Shown here piece by piece: positions 45,380 to 55,270 of a stretch of 64,000 bases of DNA. The stretch's first letter is position 1; every line of letters begins with the position of its first letter. The position numbers and the translations under genes are program-made. Source of the DNA: Pseudoramibacter porci (lineage in GTDB: Bacteria > Bacillota > Clostridia > Eubacteriales > Eubacteriaceae); assembly GCF_009696145.1 (NCBI RefSeq), contig NZ_VUMO01000010.1, positions 1 to 64,000 of the forward strand, written 5' to 3'. A model generated the notes under the pieces. It worked only from the letters and a program-made list of their open reading frames with translations, was not told the origin of the DNA and searched no databases.

Positions 45380-47455
45380 CTACAAAATATTTCTTTTTAA
45401 TTTTATCACTAACTCTGCTTTTTTTATATCCTTTTTTTGTTGTTCTGCCGGAATCTTTGAATAAATAACGCCCTTCTTTAATTTTGAATGCACAACATCG
45501 ATTTCATTAAAAATCTCCAATATCGCAAGTAGCTTAAAACAGTTGAGATGTTTATTTTGATCTATTAAAGAATCAAATTTTACGCCGTTCGCAGCATATT
45601 TTTTTAGCATTATATATACCCAGACCGTTTCTTCCCGATTTGGTAAGACATCTCGTGAATCGTGGTGCCAAAGCGGCAATTCTTTAATCATTTCATCCGA
45701 CCCGTTTTTGATTACCTTTAAAAAATGCCAACACTTCTTATGGTCAAATAACTCTGGAATCTGAATATTTTTAATCATTAGTTCAATTTGGTCGTTTCCC
45801 ATAAAATGATTAATTTTAGGTACAGCCAAGATATCGATTCCCGCTTCATAATCTCTAAGTAGAGAGGATGCTAGTTTTCCCTTTGAAAAAGCAATACATC
45901 GTAAATCCCCGTCTTTAAAACTTAAATGGGCCTGTTCCTTCCCCATTGTTTTAACTTCCTCAGGATGAACATGGCTTAAACGAAAGAGCGGGCTTGGATT
46001 TTTAACGCCATAGGGCTCACACATTGAAATACAATCCATCAGTTCCCAATCAATGTCATCTTCCGAGAGAGAGCCGTCGTAATAAACTTTTTTAACTAAT
46101 TTACTTCTCGCATGATTTTCTTTCGCCCATTTTTTTAGAGATAATTCTAATTTGGGAATATTCTCTTTTTTAATTGAAAATCCAGCTGCCATTTCATGCC
46201 CACCGTAGGTTTCGAACAATTCAGAACAGTTTGATAGAGCTTCGAAAATATTAATACCTTCTACACTGCGGCAGCTTCCTCTTGCCATTCCATCTTCATC
46301 GATTCCCATGACGATAACCGGATGGTACCAAATCTCTTGAATTTTACTGGCAACAATACCAATTACACCAGAATGCCAATTTTGGCCTGATGCGCAAATG
46401 AAAACTTCCCGATATCTTTTATCTTTTTTTATCGCTTGGATCGCTTCCTCATAAATCTGCCCTTCGATTTCTTGGCGTTTTTCGTTTTCGTTTTTTAAAA
46501 ACGTGGCGACTTGCTCGACCTGAGCAATATTATTTTTCGTATATAAATCAACGACACAATCCGCTTCGCCCAACCTACCTGCAGCATTAATTTTAGGTGC
46601 TAACACAAAGCCAATATTTCCTGACGTGACTTCTTGAACATTTGAAACTTGAGCCAAGGCCTGAATCCCTAGATTTTTACAATCAGCATTAATCGACTCA
46701 ATACCCATTTTTACAATCAAACGATTTTCATTTTGAAGTGGCACAATATCTGCCACTGTTGCGATTGCCGCACATTCCAGATAATTTCTTAAATCACGTG
46801 TCTGGTTTTGCGCTTCTTCCAGCGCCTGCACACATTTAAATGCAATTCCTGCTCCACAAAGTTCTGAAAATGGGTACTGAGAGTCATCCCGTTTCGCGTC
46901 TACCACAGCAACTGCCTTTGGCAATTCTCCTTGGCACTCATGATGATCTGTAACAATAACATCTATCCCCTTTTCCGCAGCATACGCAACTTCATCCTTC
47001 GCAGCAATGCCATTGTCAACTGTTACGATTAGTTTAACCCCTTGATCGGCCAGTTTATTAATCGCGTTAATATTCATGCCATATCCCTCAATTAATCGAT
47101 TGGGAATTTTATAGATGACCGTCATTTCGAGAGATTTTAAATAATCGACCAGAATCGAAACTGCTGTTGTTCCATCAACATCATAATCGCCATAAATACA
47201 AACTTTCTCATTATTTTCTTTTGCTGATAATATCCGATCAACAGCCTGCCGCATATCCGGCAAATCCCAGGGATTGTTAAAGTCTTCCACATTAGGTTCC
47301 AAATATGCCATGGCCTCCATACTATTCCGACATCCACGTGCTACAGCTATTTTCGCGACGGGCTTGGGAATATTGCATTCTTCTGCAATTTCATCAATTA
47401 TGACGGTTAATTCAGATTGACCGGAATCAATCCGTTCACACCATACCTCTTGCAA
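45380..47455 (-). CDS. recJ: Single-stranded-DNA-specific exonuclease RecJ
   Basis: 691 residues from a TTG at 47455 that has AAGGAG eight bases upstream; the frame is open further but that part lies in the secF terminator. DHH-family phosphoesterase motifs DYDVDGTTA and VTDHHECQG, DNNIG-like VTVDNGIA, and a DHHA1 domain with GGHEMAAGFS. Long C-terminal region (about 560-691) as in Firmicutes RecJ. It digests ssDNA 5' to 3' in repair and recombination. Confidence 0.94.
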   Translation of the reverse strand: MQEVWCERIDSGQSELTVIIDEIAEECNIPKPVAKIAVARGCRNSMEAMAYLEPNVEDFNNPWDLPDMRQAVDRILSAKENNEKVCIYGDYDVDGTTAVSILVDYLKSLEMTVIYKIPNRLIEGYGMNINAINKLADQGVKLIVTVDNGIAAKDEVAYAAEKGIDVIVTDHHECQGELPKAVAVVDAKRDDSQYPFSELCGAGIAFKCVQALEEAQNQTRDLRNYLECAAIATVADIVPLQNENRLIVKMGIESINADCKNLGIQALAQVSNVQEVTSGNIGFVLAPKINAAGRLGEADCVVDLYTKNNIAQVEQVATFLKNENEKRQEIEGQIYEEAIQAIKKDKRYREVFICASGQNWHSGVIGIVASKIQEIWYHPVIVMGIDEDGMARGSCRSVEGINIFEALSNCSELFETYGGHEMAAGFSIKKENIPKLELSLKKWAKENHARSKLVKKVYYDGSLSEDDIDWELMDCISMCEPYGVKNPSPLFRLSHVHPEEVKTMGKEQAHLSFKDGDLRCIAFSKGKLASSLLRDYEAGIDILAVPKINHFMGNDQIELMIKNIQIPELFDHKKCWHFLKVIKNGSDEMIKELPLWHHDSRDVLPNREETVWVYIMLKKYAANGVKFDSLIDQNKHLNCFKLLAILEIFNEIDVVHSKLKKGVIYSKIPAEQQKKDIKKAELVIKLKRNIL

Positions 47456-47483
47456 TGTTTTTTCTCCTTCTTGTACAGATAAC

Positions 47484-47515
47484 AAAAGGCCGAACGATTA
47501 CGTTCGACCTTGTAA
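47484..47515 (-). terminator. Terminator after secF
   Basis: AAGGTCGAAC and GTTCGGCCTT form a stem on the minus strand followed by TTGTT, directly before the recJ Shine-Dalgarno. The T tract is interrupted, so readthrough is likely. Confidence 0.65.
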
Positions 47516-47523
47516 TTTCACCA

Positions 47524-48489
47524 TTAAACTTCAATTTTTTCAGCTTTTCGACGATTCCTTTGACCGCGGCGCGAATTCCTCTGAATTTTTGCATTAAATT
47601 TAGATTTAGATGATTTTTTCTGAAAAATCACCCACAACGGACTAGCGACAAAAATTGAAGAGTAACATCCGCAAGCTATACCAACGATCAACGGGAGCGC
47701 AAAATCACGAATTGCATCAACAGCAAAAATATACAGCGCTATGATCGCCACTAAAGTTGTCGCAACAGTATTGATGCTTCGTCTCATGGTTTGCGTAACA
47801 CTGACATCAACTAAATGGGTTAATTCCTGTTCATTACTCATGCCGATAAGGCCTTCATTTTCTCTAATGCGATCAAACACGACAATGGTATCGTTGATGG
47901 AATAACCTAATATTGTTAAAATGGCTGCTATAAACGGTGAATTGACTTGAATTTGGAAAAGCGCATATACACCAATGACAATGACGATATCGTGAACTAA
48001 CGCCAACACTGCAGACAATCCAAAATAAAATTCAAACCGAATTGTCACATAAACGAGCATTAAAACAACTGCAACAATGGAGGCAATAATCGTATTCCGT
48101 GTCGTTTCCGCACCGACACTAGCCGTGATATTATCGACAGAAACCAAGTCCTTGTTCTTCAAATTGTATTTTTTCTTAAATGAAGCAAATAGTTTTTTTT
48201 GCTGGCTATTTGATAAACTTTCTTTTGTACTAATCACAACCTCATGTTTTTGATTCCCCGAATAAGTGATATCAGCCGATTTATCATAAGCATCTGTAAT
48301 CGACTTGATATCCTTGGTATCAAAAGTCTGGTGCAGATCAATTGTAATAATTGTTCCCCCTACAAAATCAATGCCGTAATTAAGGCCTCGAATCAATATT
48401 GAGCCAACAGCAACTGCGATTAAAATCAATGAAATAGAGAGCCAGATTTTTGTCTTTTCAATAATTGGAAGTTTTTTCTCAAAGTTCAT
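47524..48489 (-). CDS. secF: Protein translocase subunit SecF
   Basis: 321 residues from the ATG at 48489 with GGAGG six bases before it. Six membrane segments with an extracytoplasmic loop after the first; GIDFVGGT near residue 36 and the GYSINDTIVVFDRIREN motif are diagnostic. Works with SecD to pull proteins through SecYEG with the proton motive force. A basic C-terminal tail follows. Confidence 0.96.
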   Translation of the reverse strand: MNFEKKLPIIEKTKIWLSISLILIAVAVGSILIRGLNYGIDFVGGTIITIDLHQTFDTKDIKSITDAYDKSADITYSGNQKHEVVISTKESLSNSQQKKLFASFKKKYNLKNKDLVSVDNITASVGAETTRNTIIASIVAVVLMLVYVTIRFEFYFGLSAVLALVHDIVIVIGVYALFQIQVNSPFIAAILTILGYSINDTIVVFDRIRENEGLIGMSNEQELTHLVDVSVTQTMRRSINTVATTLVAIIALYIFAVDAIRDFALPLIVGIACGCYSSIFVASPLWVIFQKKSSKSKFNAKIQRNSRRGQRNRRKAEKIEV

Positions 48490-48501
48490 ATCCAACCTCC
48501 A

Positions 48502-49764
48502 TTAAATACCGTAAAATTTCGGATTTTGAATCAAATTGGTGTTTAAGAACAATTTAACCAGCTGACGGGTAACAAGGACAGCTGTAAACATGGACAGAAT
48601 AATCCCGACAATCAAAGTTAGTGCAAATCCCTGCGCTGAACCTGTTCCCATAAAGAAGAGAACAAAGCCAGCAATTAGCGTTGTCACATTTGAATCAATA
48701 ATCGAGCGCATAGCGTTTTTAAAGCCTGCGTTAACTGAGCTGGCTAAGGATTGCCCCATATTTCTCGATTCTTCTTTGATTCGTTCAAAAATGATTACGT
48801 TAGCGTCAACTGCCATCCCAATGGTCAGGATCATACCGGCGATTCCAGGCAAAGTCAATGTCACGTTCATTAAAGACATCACAACCAAATCAAGCATGAC
48901 AAAAACCAATAATGCTAAATCGGCAATAATACCAAGTCCTCTGTAAAAGACAAGCATAAATACGAGAACGGCCGCAACGCCAATTGCACCGGCGAAAATA
49001 CTTTGATCAAGTGAATTAGCCCCTAGAGTCGGCCCAACTGTCGATGCCTGCACAGTAGTTAATTTAACTGGCAAAGCGCCGCCTCGAATCAGTGAAGCCA
49101 AATTTCCAGCTTCATCCATATCGGAGCTACCTTCAATTACAGCTTCACCATCCGTAATAGCTTGATTGACCGTTGGAGAGGAAATGACCTCATCATCTAA
49201 TTTAATGGTAATCTGTTGTCCGATATATTTTTGCGTTGCTTCAGCAAAAGCCTTTTTCCCTTGGCTGTCAAATTTCAGCGTAACAACCGGCTGTTCAACA
49301 CCGCTGCTTGTTTTTTGTGTTACCGCTTTAGAATCTGTAACATGCACACCGGTTAAAATGGTCTTATTATCTGGTCCTACAAATTTCAATTGAGCAGTCC
49401 GACCAATCAAATCGAGTGCTTCCTGCTGATTTTGGATGGAAGGAATTTGGACTCGAATACGGTTGCTGCCCTGACGTATGACCGTCGCTTCAGATACCCC
49501 AAGAGAATCGACACGATTTTTCAGTGCCGAAACTGTTCCTTCCATTTTTGAATCTGTCAGTTTTTTTCCTTTGGTCGGTTTCGCTTGGAGTACAACGTTG
49601 ACGCCGCCTGTCAAATCTAGGCCGTAGTGCATATTTTCTTTGATGTTGCCAATATCATACACACCAACAGAAATGCCGTGAAAAAGAACGTACGCACAAA
49701 AAATGAGTATTGCAACAAAAGCGAAAAATCCGACCGTGCTTTTCGTGTTGATCTTCTTTTTCAC
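48502..49764 (-). CDS. secD: Protein translocase subunit SecD
   Basis: 420 residues from a GTG start at 49764 with GAGG upstream. One N-terminal membrane segment, a periplasmic-type P1 region (GLDLTGGVNVVL, IRVQIPSIQNQQEA) shorter than in E. coli, and five C-terminal membrane segments with GMAVDANVIIFERIKEE. It is a separate protein from SecF, unlike the SecDF fusion of Bacillus. It follows the gltX stop directly. Confidence 0.96.
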   Translation of the reverse strand: MKKKINTKSTVGFFAFVAILIFCAYVLFHGISVGVYDIGNIKENMHYGLDLTGGVNVVLQAKPTKGKKLTDSKMEGTVSALKNRVDSLGVSEATVIRQGSNRIRVQIPSIQNQQEALDLIGRTAQLKFVGPDNKTILTGVHVTDSKAVTQKTSSGVEQPVVTLKFDSQGKKAFAEATQKYIGQQITIKLDDEVISSPTVNQAITDGEAVIEGSSDMDEAGNLASLIRGGALPVKLTTVQASTVGPTLGANSLDQSIFAGAIGVAAVLVFMLVFYRGLGIIADLALLVFVMLDLVVMSLMNVTLTLPGIAGMILTIGMAVDANVIIFERIKEESRNMGQSLASSVNAGFKNAMRSIIDSNVTTLIAGFVLFFMGTGSAQGFALTLIVGIILSMFTAVLVTRQLVKLFLNTNLIQNPKFYGI

Positions 49765-51258
49765 TTATTTTTCCTCTTTCAATTGTCCCATGTAATGATG
49801 AAGCCGATTCAAACAAACATCTTTGCCTAAAACATCCATGATTAAAGCAAGATCAGGCCCATGCATACTTCCAGTTAATATTAAACGAATGGGCATGTAC
49901 AGTGCTTTTCCTTTTATTTTTTCTTGTTTGTGCTCTTTTTGAATGGCTTTGATAATATCTTTTTGGATAATTTCCGCGTTCCACTGATTCGCCGAAGTTA
50001 TCTTTTCATCTAATGCATGGCAGAGAATCGGCACTGTTTCAGCGTGCAGAATGTCCTGAGCTTCGTCTGACGCATCAATTTGATAATCATCGTCTAAAAT
50101 TTTTGTGAGCTGCTCAGGCGCTTGTGCAAAGTAATCAATACGATCTCTCAACAGCTCTGCGACTTTCCCTAACCAAACTGTTTTTTCTGATTCTGTCTGT
50201 ACCATTCCAGCTTTTTCTAAGAAAGGCTGAATACCTTGAGCAATCGTTTCAGAAGAAGCCTTTTTGATATACTGCCCATTCATCCAGTTCAGTTTTTCTC
50301 TGTCAAAGACAGCCCCAGAATTGCTGATCCGATGAATATCGAAGGCGTCTTCCAATTCTTGTAGTGAGAAAATTTCCTGATCATCTTCTGGGCTCCAACC
50401 GAGAAGTGCGAGGAAATTAACCAAAGCTTCCGGAAGATAACCCTTAGCTAAGAAATCGCCGACTGCGACATCGCCCTGACGCTTACTTAATTTTTTGTGA
50501 TCTTCATTGAGAATATTGGATAAATGAACAAAAGTCGGTGGCTGCCATCCAAAACACTGGTAAAGATAGACATGTTTTGGTGTAGACGGAAGCCACTCTT
50601 CTCCTCTAATCACGTGTGTGATTTTCATCAGGTGATCATCAATAACCACCGCAAAATGGTAAGTCGGGAAACCATCTTCCTTGATCAAAACTTGATCGTC
50701 CATTTCTTTCGTATTAATAGTGATTTTCCCTCGAACAACGTCATCAAAGGTAATGTCCGTATTTTCAGGAAGCTTTAATCGAATCACGTAGGGATCGCCA
50801 TTGTCAATTCTCTTCTGAACTTCTTCAGGGGATAAATTTCTGCAATGACCATCGTAGCGCGGTGTTTCACCAGCTGCTTTCTGTTTTTCTCGTAATTGAG
50901 TCAACCGTTCCTTACTGCAAAAACAGTAATAGGCTTTTCCCTCATCGATCAGCTGTTGAATATATTTCTTGTATATCTCCAGTCTTTCCGATTGAATGTA
51001 CGGACCGTATTCGCCGTTTTCAACCGGTACACCATCGACCAATTGCAATCCTTCGTCGGGTACAACGCCTGTTGTATAAAGCGCGTTTAAAAGATTTTCA
51101 ACCGAACCTTCTTGATACCGCGTTCGGTCTGTATCCTCTAGCCGCAATACAAAAGTACCGTCATTTTGTTTTGCAAATAAATAATTGTATAATGCAGTCC
51201 GCAAACTTCCGACATGAACGTTTCCTGTCGGGCTCGGTGCAAAACGAACTCTAACCAT
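49765..51258 (-). CDS. gltX: Glutamyl-tRNA synthetase (internal start of the queG frame)
   Basis: 497 residues from the ATG at 51258, with AAGGAG (51268-51273) nine bases upstream. Full class I GluRS: FAPSPTGNVHVGSLR (HIGH box), CFCSKE and YDGHC zinc-like site, the KMSKS equivalent KLSKRQGD, and the helical anticodon-binding domain to the end. It is not the truncated GluQ synthetase that acts on queuosine. The strong signal and normal length make independent translation very likely even if fusion protein is also made. Confidence 0.95.
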   Translation of the reverse strand: MVRVRFAPSPTGNVHVGSLRTALYNYLFAKQNDGTFVLRLEDTDRTRYQEGSVENLLNALYTTGVVPDEGLQLVDGVPVENGEYGPYIQSERLEIYKKYIQQLIDEGKAYYCFCSKERLTQLREKQKAAGETPRYDGHCRNLSPEEVQKRIDNGDPYVIRLKLPENTDITFDDVVRGKITINTKEMDDQVLIKEDGFPTYHFAVVIDDHLMKITHVIRGEEWLPSTPKHVYLYQCFGWQPPTFVHLSNILNEDHKKLSKRQGDVAVGDFLAKGYLPEALVNFLALLGWSPEDDQEIFSLQELEDAFDIHRISNSGAVFDREKLNWMNGQYIKKASSETIAQGIQPFLEKAGMVQTESEKTVWLGKVAELLRDRIDYFAQAPEQLTKILDDDYQIDASDEAQDILHAETVPILCHALDEKITSANQWNAEIIQKDIIKAIQKEHKQEKIKGKALYMPIRLILTGSMHGPDLALIMDVLGKDVCLNRLHHYMGQLKEEK

Positions 51259-52239
51259 TAATATCTTCTCCTTAGCGTTAATGTTGTTTGTTATTATATC
51301 ATTAAATGAAGTCTTCGAACGGTTTTTTAATATTCCCGCATTCCTACGAAGAACCGAGGCCGGAAGCCATGAAAGTGCGCGATTAGCAAATTTGCTTTTG
51401 ATTTCCTCCTCCGACATGCGAAGAATTTCATCAAATCTCACACGGCTGTCTAACTCCAGATTTTCTCTTCCTCGTTTATTGAAAGGGCACACCCATTGAC
51501 AGATGTCACATCCATACAAAAAATATTGAATTCTTTCTTCTTCTGATTCTGTTAAATTCTTTTTCTGTGTCAGATATGAGATACACCGCTCATAAAAAAG
51601 TTGATGCCCTCGTTCACCTAAAGCGTGCCCGGGACAAGCCTTTATACACCTTTGACATTGTCCGCATTGATTTTCGATAGGTGGGTGCTCTTCATGAGTG
51701 ATTTCTTTATTTACTAAAATCTGTCCAATATTCCACGCTGACCCAAATTGTGGATGAATTAACAAATTATTTTTGCCAAAAAAGCCCAATCCTGCCTTCC
51801 AAGCAGACGCCTTATCCATTAAACGGCTGTTGTCCACGAATTTTTTATATTGAACATCCGCAGATAATTCAAATTGGATCCGCTTGCACAATTCGTCCAT
51901 TTTTGCCATGACAACCTGATGATAATCCATTCCGCAAGTGACCGATGAAAAATATCCATAGATCGTCTTATCATCGATTTTCTTTGAAAATAAAGGATAA
52001 GGTATTCCGATCACAATAACTGATTTGACTTCTGGCATAACCGTTTTAAAATCAATCCGACGTTCAGGCTTTGTGCGAACAAAGGGAATCATCCCATGGT
52101 TTTCTTTGCGTCTTTGCTTCTCATAGGGCAACATTTCCAGAATGGGATCTGCGTTAATAATGCCGAGTAGTGGAATATTGATTTGATCTGCAATCTCTCG
52201 AATAGCGTTTTCCGTCAGCGGTTCAGGATTCCGAATCAT
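49765..52239 (-). CDS. queG: Continuous QueG (epoxyqueuosine reductase)-GltX reading frame
   Basis: One open frame of 824 codons. Residues 1 to about 306 are QueG, the cobalamin-dependent last enzyme of queuosine synthesis: ASAWKAGLGFFGKNN, the two cluster motifs (C192, C195, C198, C202 and C244, C247, C251) and the RRNAGIL end. It is the short form without HEAT repeats. A 20-residue linker then leads to Met328, which starts a complete glutamyl-tRNA synthetase. The linker contains the AAGGAG of gltX and has stops in both other frames, including a TAATGA. A free QueG of 312 residues would result from a -1 shift at the A-AAA-AAC heptamer (51322-51328). Confidence 0.85.
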   Translation of the reverse strand: MIRNPEPLTENAIREIADQINIPLLGIINADPILEMLPYEKQRRKENHGMIPFVRTKPERRIDFKTVMPEVKSVIVIGIPYPLFSKKIDDKTIYGYFSSVTCGMDYHQVVMAKMDELCKRIQFELSADVQYKKFVDNSRLMDKASAWKAGLGFFGKNNLLIHPQFGSAWNIGQILVNKEITHEEHPPIENQCGQCQRCIKACPGHALGERGHQLFYERCISYLTQKKNLTESEEERIQYFLYGCDICQWVCPFNKRGRENLELDSRVRFDEILRMSEEEIKSKFANRALSWLPASVLRRNAGILKNRSKTSFNDIITNNINAKEKILMVRVRFAPSPTGNVHVGSLRTALYNYLFAKQNDGTFVLRLEDTDRTRYQEGSVENLLNALYTTGVVPDEGLQLVDGVPVENGEYGPYIQSERLEIYKKYIQQLIDEGKAYYCFCSKERLTQLREKQKAAGETPRYDGHCRNLSPEEVQKRIDNGDPYVIRLKLPENTDITFDDVVRGKITINTKEMDDQVLIKEDGFPTYHFAVVIDDHLMKITHVIRGEEWLPSTPKHVYLYQCFGWQPPTFVHLSNILNEDHKKLSKRQGDVAVGDFLAKGYLPEALVNFLALLGWSPEDDQEIFSLQELEDAFDIHRISNSGAVFDREKLNWMNGQYIKKASSETIAQGIQPFLEKAGMVQTESEKTVWLGKVAELLRDRIDYFAQAPEQLTKILDDDYQIDASDEAQDILHAETVPILCHALDEKITSANQWNAEIIQKDIIKAIQKEHKQEKIKGKALYMPIRLILTGSMHGPDLALIMDVLGKDVCLNRLHHYMGQLKEEK
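51302..51328 (-). other. Candidate slippery heptamer A-AAA-AAC and -1 frame stop in queG
   Basis: Six A (51328-51323) then C, phased as TTA AAA AAC at codons 304-306. A -1 shift would read P-F-E-D-F-I and end at TAA (51304-51302), directly followed by TGA. The product would be 312 residues, the usual size of clostridial QueG. No clear downstream stem was seen. Confidence 0.35.
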
Positions 52240-52819
52240 CAGCTATTTTACTCTGGATAATCTGCCAACAAGTTTCAGATCCTTCTTTTGAAACCGAAGA
52301 AAAAGGAATAACTGTATCCGCTTCAACATTTAGTATTTCCAATAACTGCCTTACAGACTTTTTCTTTTTTGATGCAGATAATTTATCGAACTTTGTTAAG
52401 ATAACGTGTGTTGGCAAATGATAATACTTCAACCAATTATACATGAGTTCATCATCCTCTGTCGGGTCGTGGCGGCTGTCGATCAATAAAAACACGCCTT
52501 TAAGATTCTCGCGATTCAGGAGATAATTCTCTATCATCTGTCCCCATTTTTGCTGTTCTTTCCGCGACACTTTAGCATATCCGTATCCAGGCATATCGAC
52601 AAAACGGAAAATATCGTTGATTTGGTAAAAATTCATCGTCTGAGTTTTACCTGGTTTGGAACTGGTCCGAGCTAGATGCTGACGGTTAATTAATGTATTA
52701 ATCAACGAAGACTTTCCCACGTTTGAACGGCCAAGTAAGACAATTTCCGGTAAAGCATCATTTGGGTACTGCTTTTCCGAAACCGCACTGATCACAATCT
52801 CTGCTTTATTTACTTTCAT
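52223..52819 (-). CDS. ysxC: Ribosome-biogenesis GTP-binding protein YsxC/EngB
   Basis: 198 residues from the ATG at 52819, overlapping the lon end by 14 bases. GTPase motifs are LGRSNVGKSSLIN (G1), DMPGYGYAK (G3) and TKFDKL (G4). It aids 50S assembly. The lon-ysxC order is conserved in Firmicutes. The queG start overlaps its stop by 17 bases. Confidence 0.96.
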   Translation of the reverse strand: MKVNKAEIVISAVSEKQYPNDALPEIVLLGRSNVGKSSLINTLINRQHLARTSSKPGKTQTMNFYQINDIFRFVDMPGYGYAKVSRKEQQKWGQMIENYLLNRENLKGVFLLIDSRHDPTEDDELMYNWLKYYHLPTHVILTKFDKLSASKKKKSVRQLLEILNVEADTVIPFSSVSKEGSETCWQIIQSKIADDSES

Positions 52820-55199
52820 CGAACTTACCAAATACAAATTGAATCACTTCATTCATCTTTTCAACTGGATGAATTTCCAATCGACTCAATACACTTTCAG
52901 GAATCTCATCTAAATCTTTTTGATTTTCCTTAGGTATTAAGACACGGGTAATAGATGCGCGGCTAGCCGCCGTCAATTTTTCTCGTAATCCGCCAATTGG
53001 CAAAACACGGCCCAATAACGTAATTTCACCAGTCATCGCAATATTCTGGGGAACCGGACGGCCCGTTAACGCAGAAATCAGTGCCGTGGCCATGGTAATG
53101 CCGGCAGACGGTCCATCCTTTGGGACAGCCCCTTCCGGAACGTGAATGTGGATGTCTTTATTTGAAATGAAATCTGGATCAATGGCCAATTGGTCAGAAA
53201 CGGAACGAATATAGCCAATGGCCGCTTTAATAGATTCTTGCATGACATCGCCCAATTTCCCAGTGATGAAAGTTTTTCCGCTGCCATTAACTGCGAGTGC
53301 CTCTATTTCGAGCGTAACACCGCCCACTGCAGTCCAAGCTAAGCCATTAACAAGCCCAACCACACTGCCACTTTGAACTTTTTCAAAAGTAAATTTCTTT
53401 TTCCCTAAATATTTTTCAAGATTTCTGACATTGACCTGATTTTTTCCTTTTACGCCGCTAACAACATTTTTCGCCGAAATTCGGCAAACTTTCGCAATTT
53501 CTCGTTCCAGCTCGCGCACGCCAGATTCTCTCGTGTAGTATTCGATTGTGCTTCGAATGGCCCTGTCGCTAATGGTAATTTGCTCCTTGGTGAGGCCGTT
53601 TTCTTTAATTTGTTTGGGAATAAGATATCTCTTGGCAATAACCTCTTTTTCATCTTCAATATAACCATTCACTTCGATGATTTCCATTCGGTCAAGTAAT
53701 GGTCTAGGGATTGTTGACAAGCTATTGGCCGTCGCAATAAACAAGACGTGAGACAAATCAAACGGAAGCTCCAAATAATTGTCCGTAAAAGTACTGTTTT
53801 GCTCTGGATCCAAAACTTCGAGTAGAGCGGAAGCTGGATCCCCTCTGAAATTCTGGCTAATCTTATCAATTTCATCCAACAAAAACAGCGGATTAGCACT
53901 GCCAGCCTGCCGAATATGATAAATGATACGACCAGGAATCGCGCCGATATAGGTTCGCCGATGCCCTCTGATTTCTGCCTCATCGCTTAATCCACCCAGG
54001 GACATGCGAACGTATTTACGATTGAGTGCCTTTGCAATAGATTTTGCAATTGATGTTTTCCCGACGCCCGGCGGACCAACAAGACAAAGAATCGGTGCTT
54101 TTAATGACTGTGTCAGCTGAAGCACAGAAATGTATTCCAAAATTCGCTCTTTCACCTTATCCAAGGCGTAATGATCGCGGTTTAGAATTTTTCGTGCCTG
54201 ATTAACGTCAATAATTTCTTCTGTCGATTCATCCCACGGCAGAGACAGAATCCACTCTAAATAATCCTGAATAACCCCAGCCTCTGGCATACCCGGCTGC
54301 GTTTTAGATAAACGCTTCAGTTCATTTTCAGCCTTGCTTTTAACAGTTGAGCTTAAATTCTTTTCGTCAATTTTTTTCTGGTACGCATCAATGGTGCTTT
54401 CTTCGCCTGTTTCGCGATTCAACTCATTTTGTAATACTTTAATTTGTTCACGCAGAACATATTCGCGTTGATTTTTTTCAATTTCAGAACGCACCTTTTC
54501 ACTAATGTTCTGTTTGATCTTATAAGTTGAAAGCTCCTTCACCATTTCCTGATAGACCAGCATTAAGCGATGATCACCATCAAATTCCTGAAGAATTTCC
54601 TGGGCCTTTTCGTGGGATAAAGAAATATTTGCACAAACCAGATCGATCAAGTGATCTGGTTCATCTAGCATTTCCAAAGTATCCTGTATGTTTTCGGATG
54701 CGTTCTTCGTTTGATGGATGTAACTCACAAAGGTCTCCTCAACAAGCTTCAGGAGCGTTTGGTTTTCCGAGTTCTGAGTAAAAATGGACTCCTTAGGCAG
54801 GACAGAAACCATGAAAAAGGGATCATCCTGAATCCAATATTCAATTACACCTCGCCGAAGAACCTCCACCAGCACACGTGCATAATCATTAGGCAATTTT
54901 AATACTTGTTTTACTTTGGCAATACATCCGACAGAATATATATCATTCCGAAAGGGCTCATGAATACCGATATCCTTTTGCTCAGATAAAAATGCCAACT
55001 GGTCCGCTTGCATGCAGTATTCAAGTGCTTTAAGGGACTTGGCTCCATTTAAATCGAAATGCAAAATCATCCCAGGAAACAAATTCATAGACTTAACAGG
55101 AATAAGTGGTAGATCTTTTGAAAGCTCTGCCTGGCTATTGTTCAATGGATCATTTTTGTTTTCTTGATTTGTATTTATTCCTTTATTCTCATTTTCCAT
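52806..55199 (-). CDS. lon: ATP-dependent protease Lon
   Basis: 797 residues from the ATG at 55199 with AAGGAG upstream. LonN substrate domain (about 25-220), AAA+ module with [15 protein letters not shown] and LFLLDEIDK, and the proteolytic domain whose catalytic serine is in [11 protein letters not shown] with the lysine about 43 residues later. Degrades misfolded and regulatory proteins. It follows clpX after a terminator. Confidence 0.97.
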   Translation of the reverse strand: MENENKGINTNQENKNDPLNNSQAELSKDLPLIPVKSMNLFPGMILHFDLNGAKSLKALEYCMQADQLAFLSEQKDIGIHEPFRNDIYSVGCIAKVKQVLKLPNDYARVLVEVLRRGVIEYWIQDDPFFMVSVLPKESIFTQNSENQTLLKLVEETFVSYIHQTKNASENIQDTLEMLDEPDHLIDLVCANISLSHEKAQEILQEFDGDHRLMLVYQEMVKELSTYKIKQNISEKVRSEIEKNQREYVLREQIKVLQNELNRETGEESTIDAYQKKIDEKNLSSTVKSKAENELKRLSKTQPGMPEAGVIQDYLEWILSLPWDESTEEIIDVNQARKILNRDHYALDKVKERILEYISVLQLTQSLKAPILCLVGPPGVGKTSIAKSIAKALNRKYVRMSLGGLSDEAEIRGHRRTYIGAIPGRIIYHIRQAGSANPLFLLDEIDKISQNFRGDPASALLEVLDPEQNSTFTDNYLELPFDLSHVLFIATANSLSTIPRPLLDRMEIIEVNGYIEDEKEVIAKRYLIPKQIKENGLTKEQITISDRAIRSTIEYYTRESGVRELEREIAKVCRISAKNVVSGVKGKNQVNVRNLEKYLGKKKFTFEKVQSGSVVGLVNGLAWTAVGGVTLEIEALAVNGSGKTFITGKLGDVMQESIKAAIGYIRSVSDQLAIDPDFISNKDIHIHVPEGAVPKDGPSAGITMATALISALTGRPVPQNIAMTGEITLLGRVLPIGGLREKLTAASRASITRVLIPKENQKDLDEIPESVLSRLEIHPVEKMNEVIQFVFGKFDESK

Positions 55200-55226
55200 A
55201 CACAATCTCCTTTTATTCTATGTTAA

Positions 55227-55254
55227 AAAAGGCAATCTTCATAAAGATTGCCTT
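55227..55254 (-). terminator. Terminator between clpX and lon
   Basis: AAGGCAATCTT and AAGATTGCCTT form an 11-base stem with a 4-base loop and T6 on the minus strand, 17 bases after the clpX stop. lon therefore needs readthrough or its own promoter, which I could not identify. Confidence 0.85.
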
Positions 55255-55270
55255 GAATTTCTATGGATTA

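Noticed and set aside
50862-51254. 130-codon open frame opposite gltX
   Set aside because: Antisense shadow without a domain or Shine-Dalgarno.
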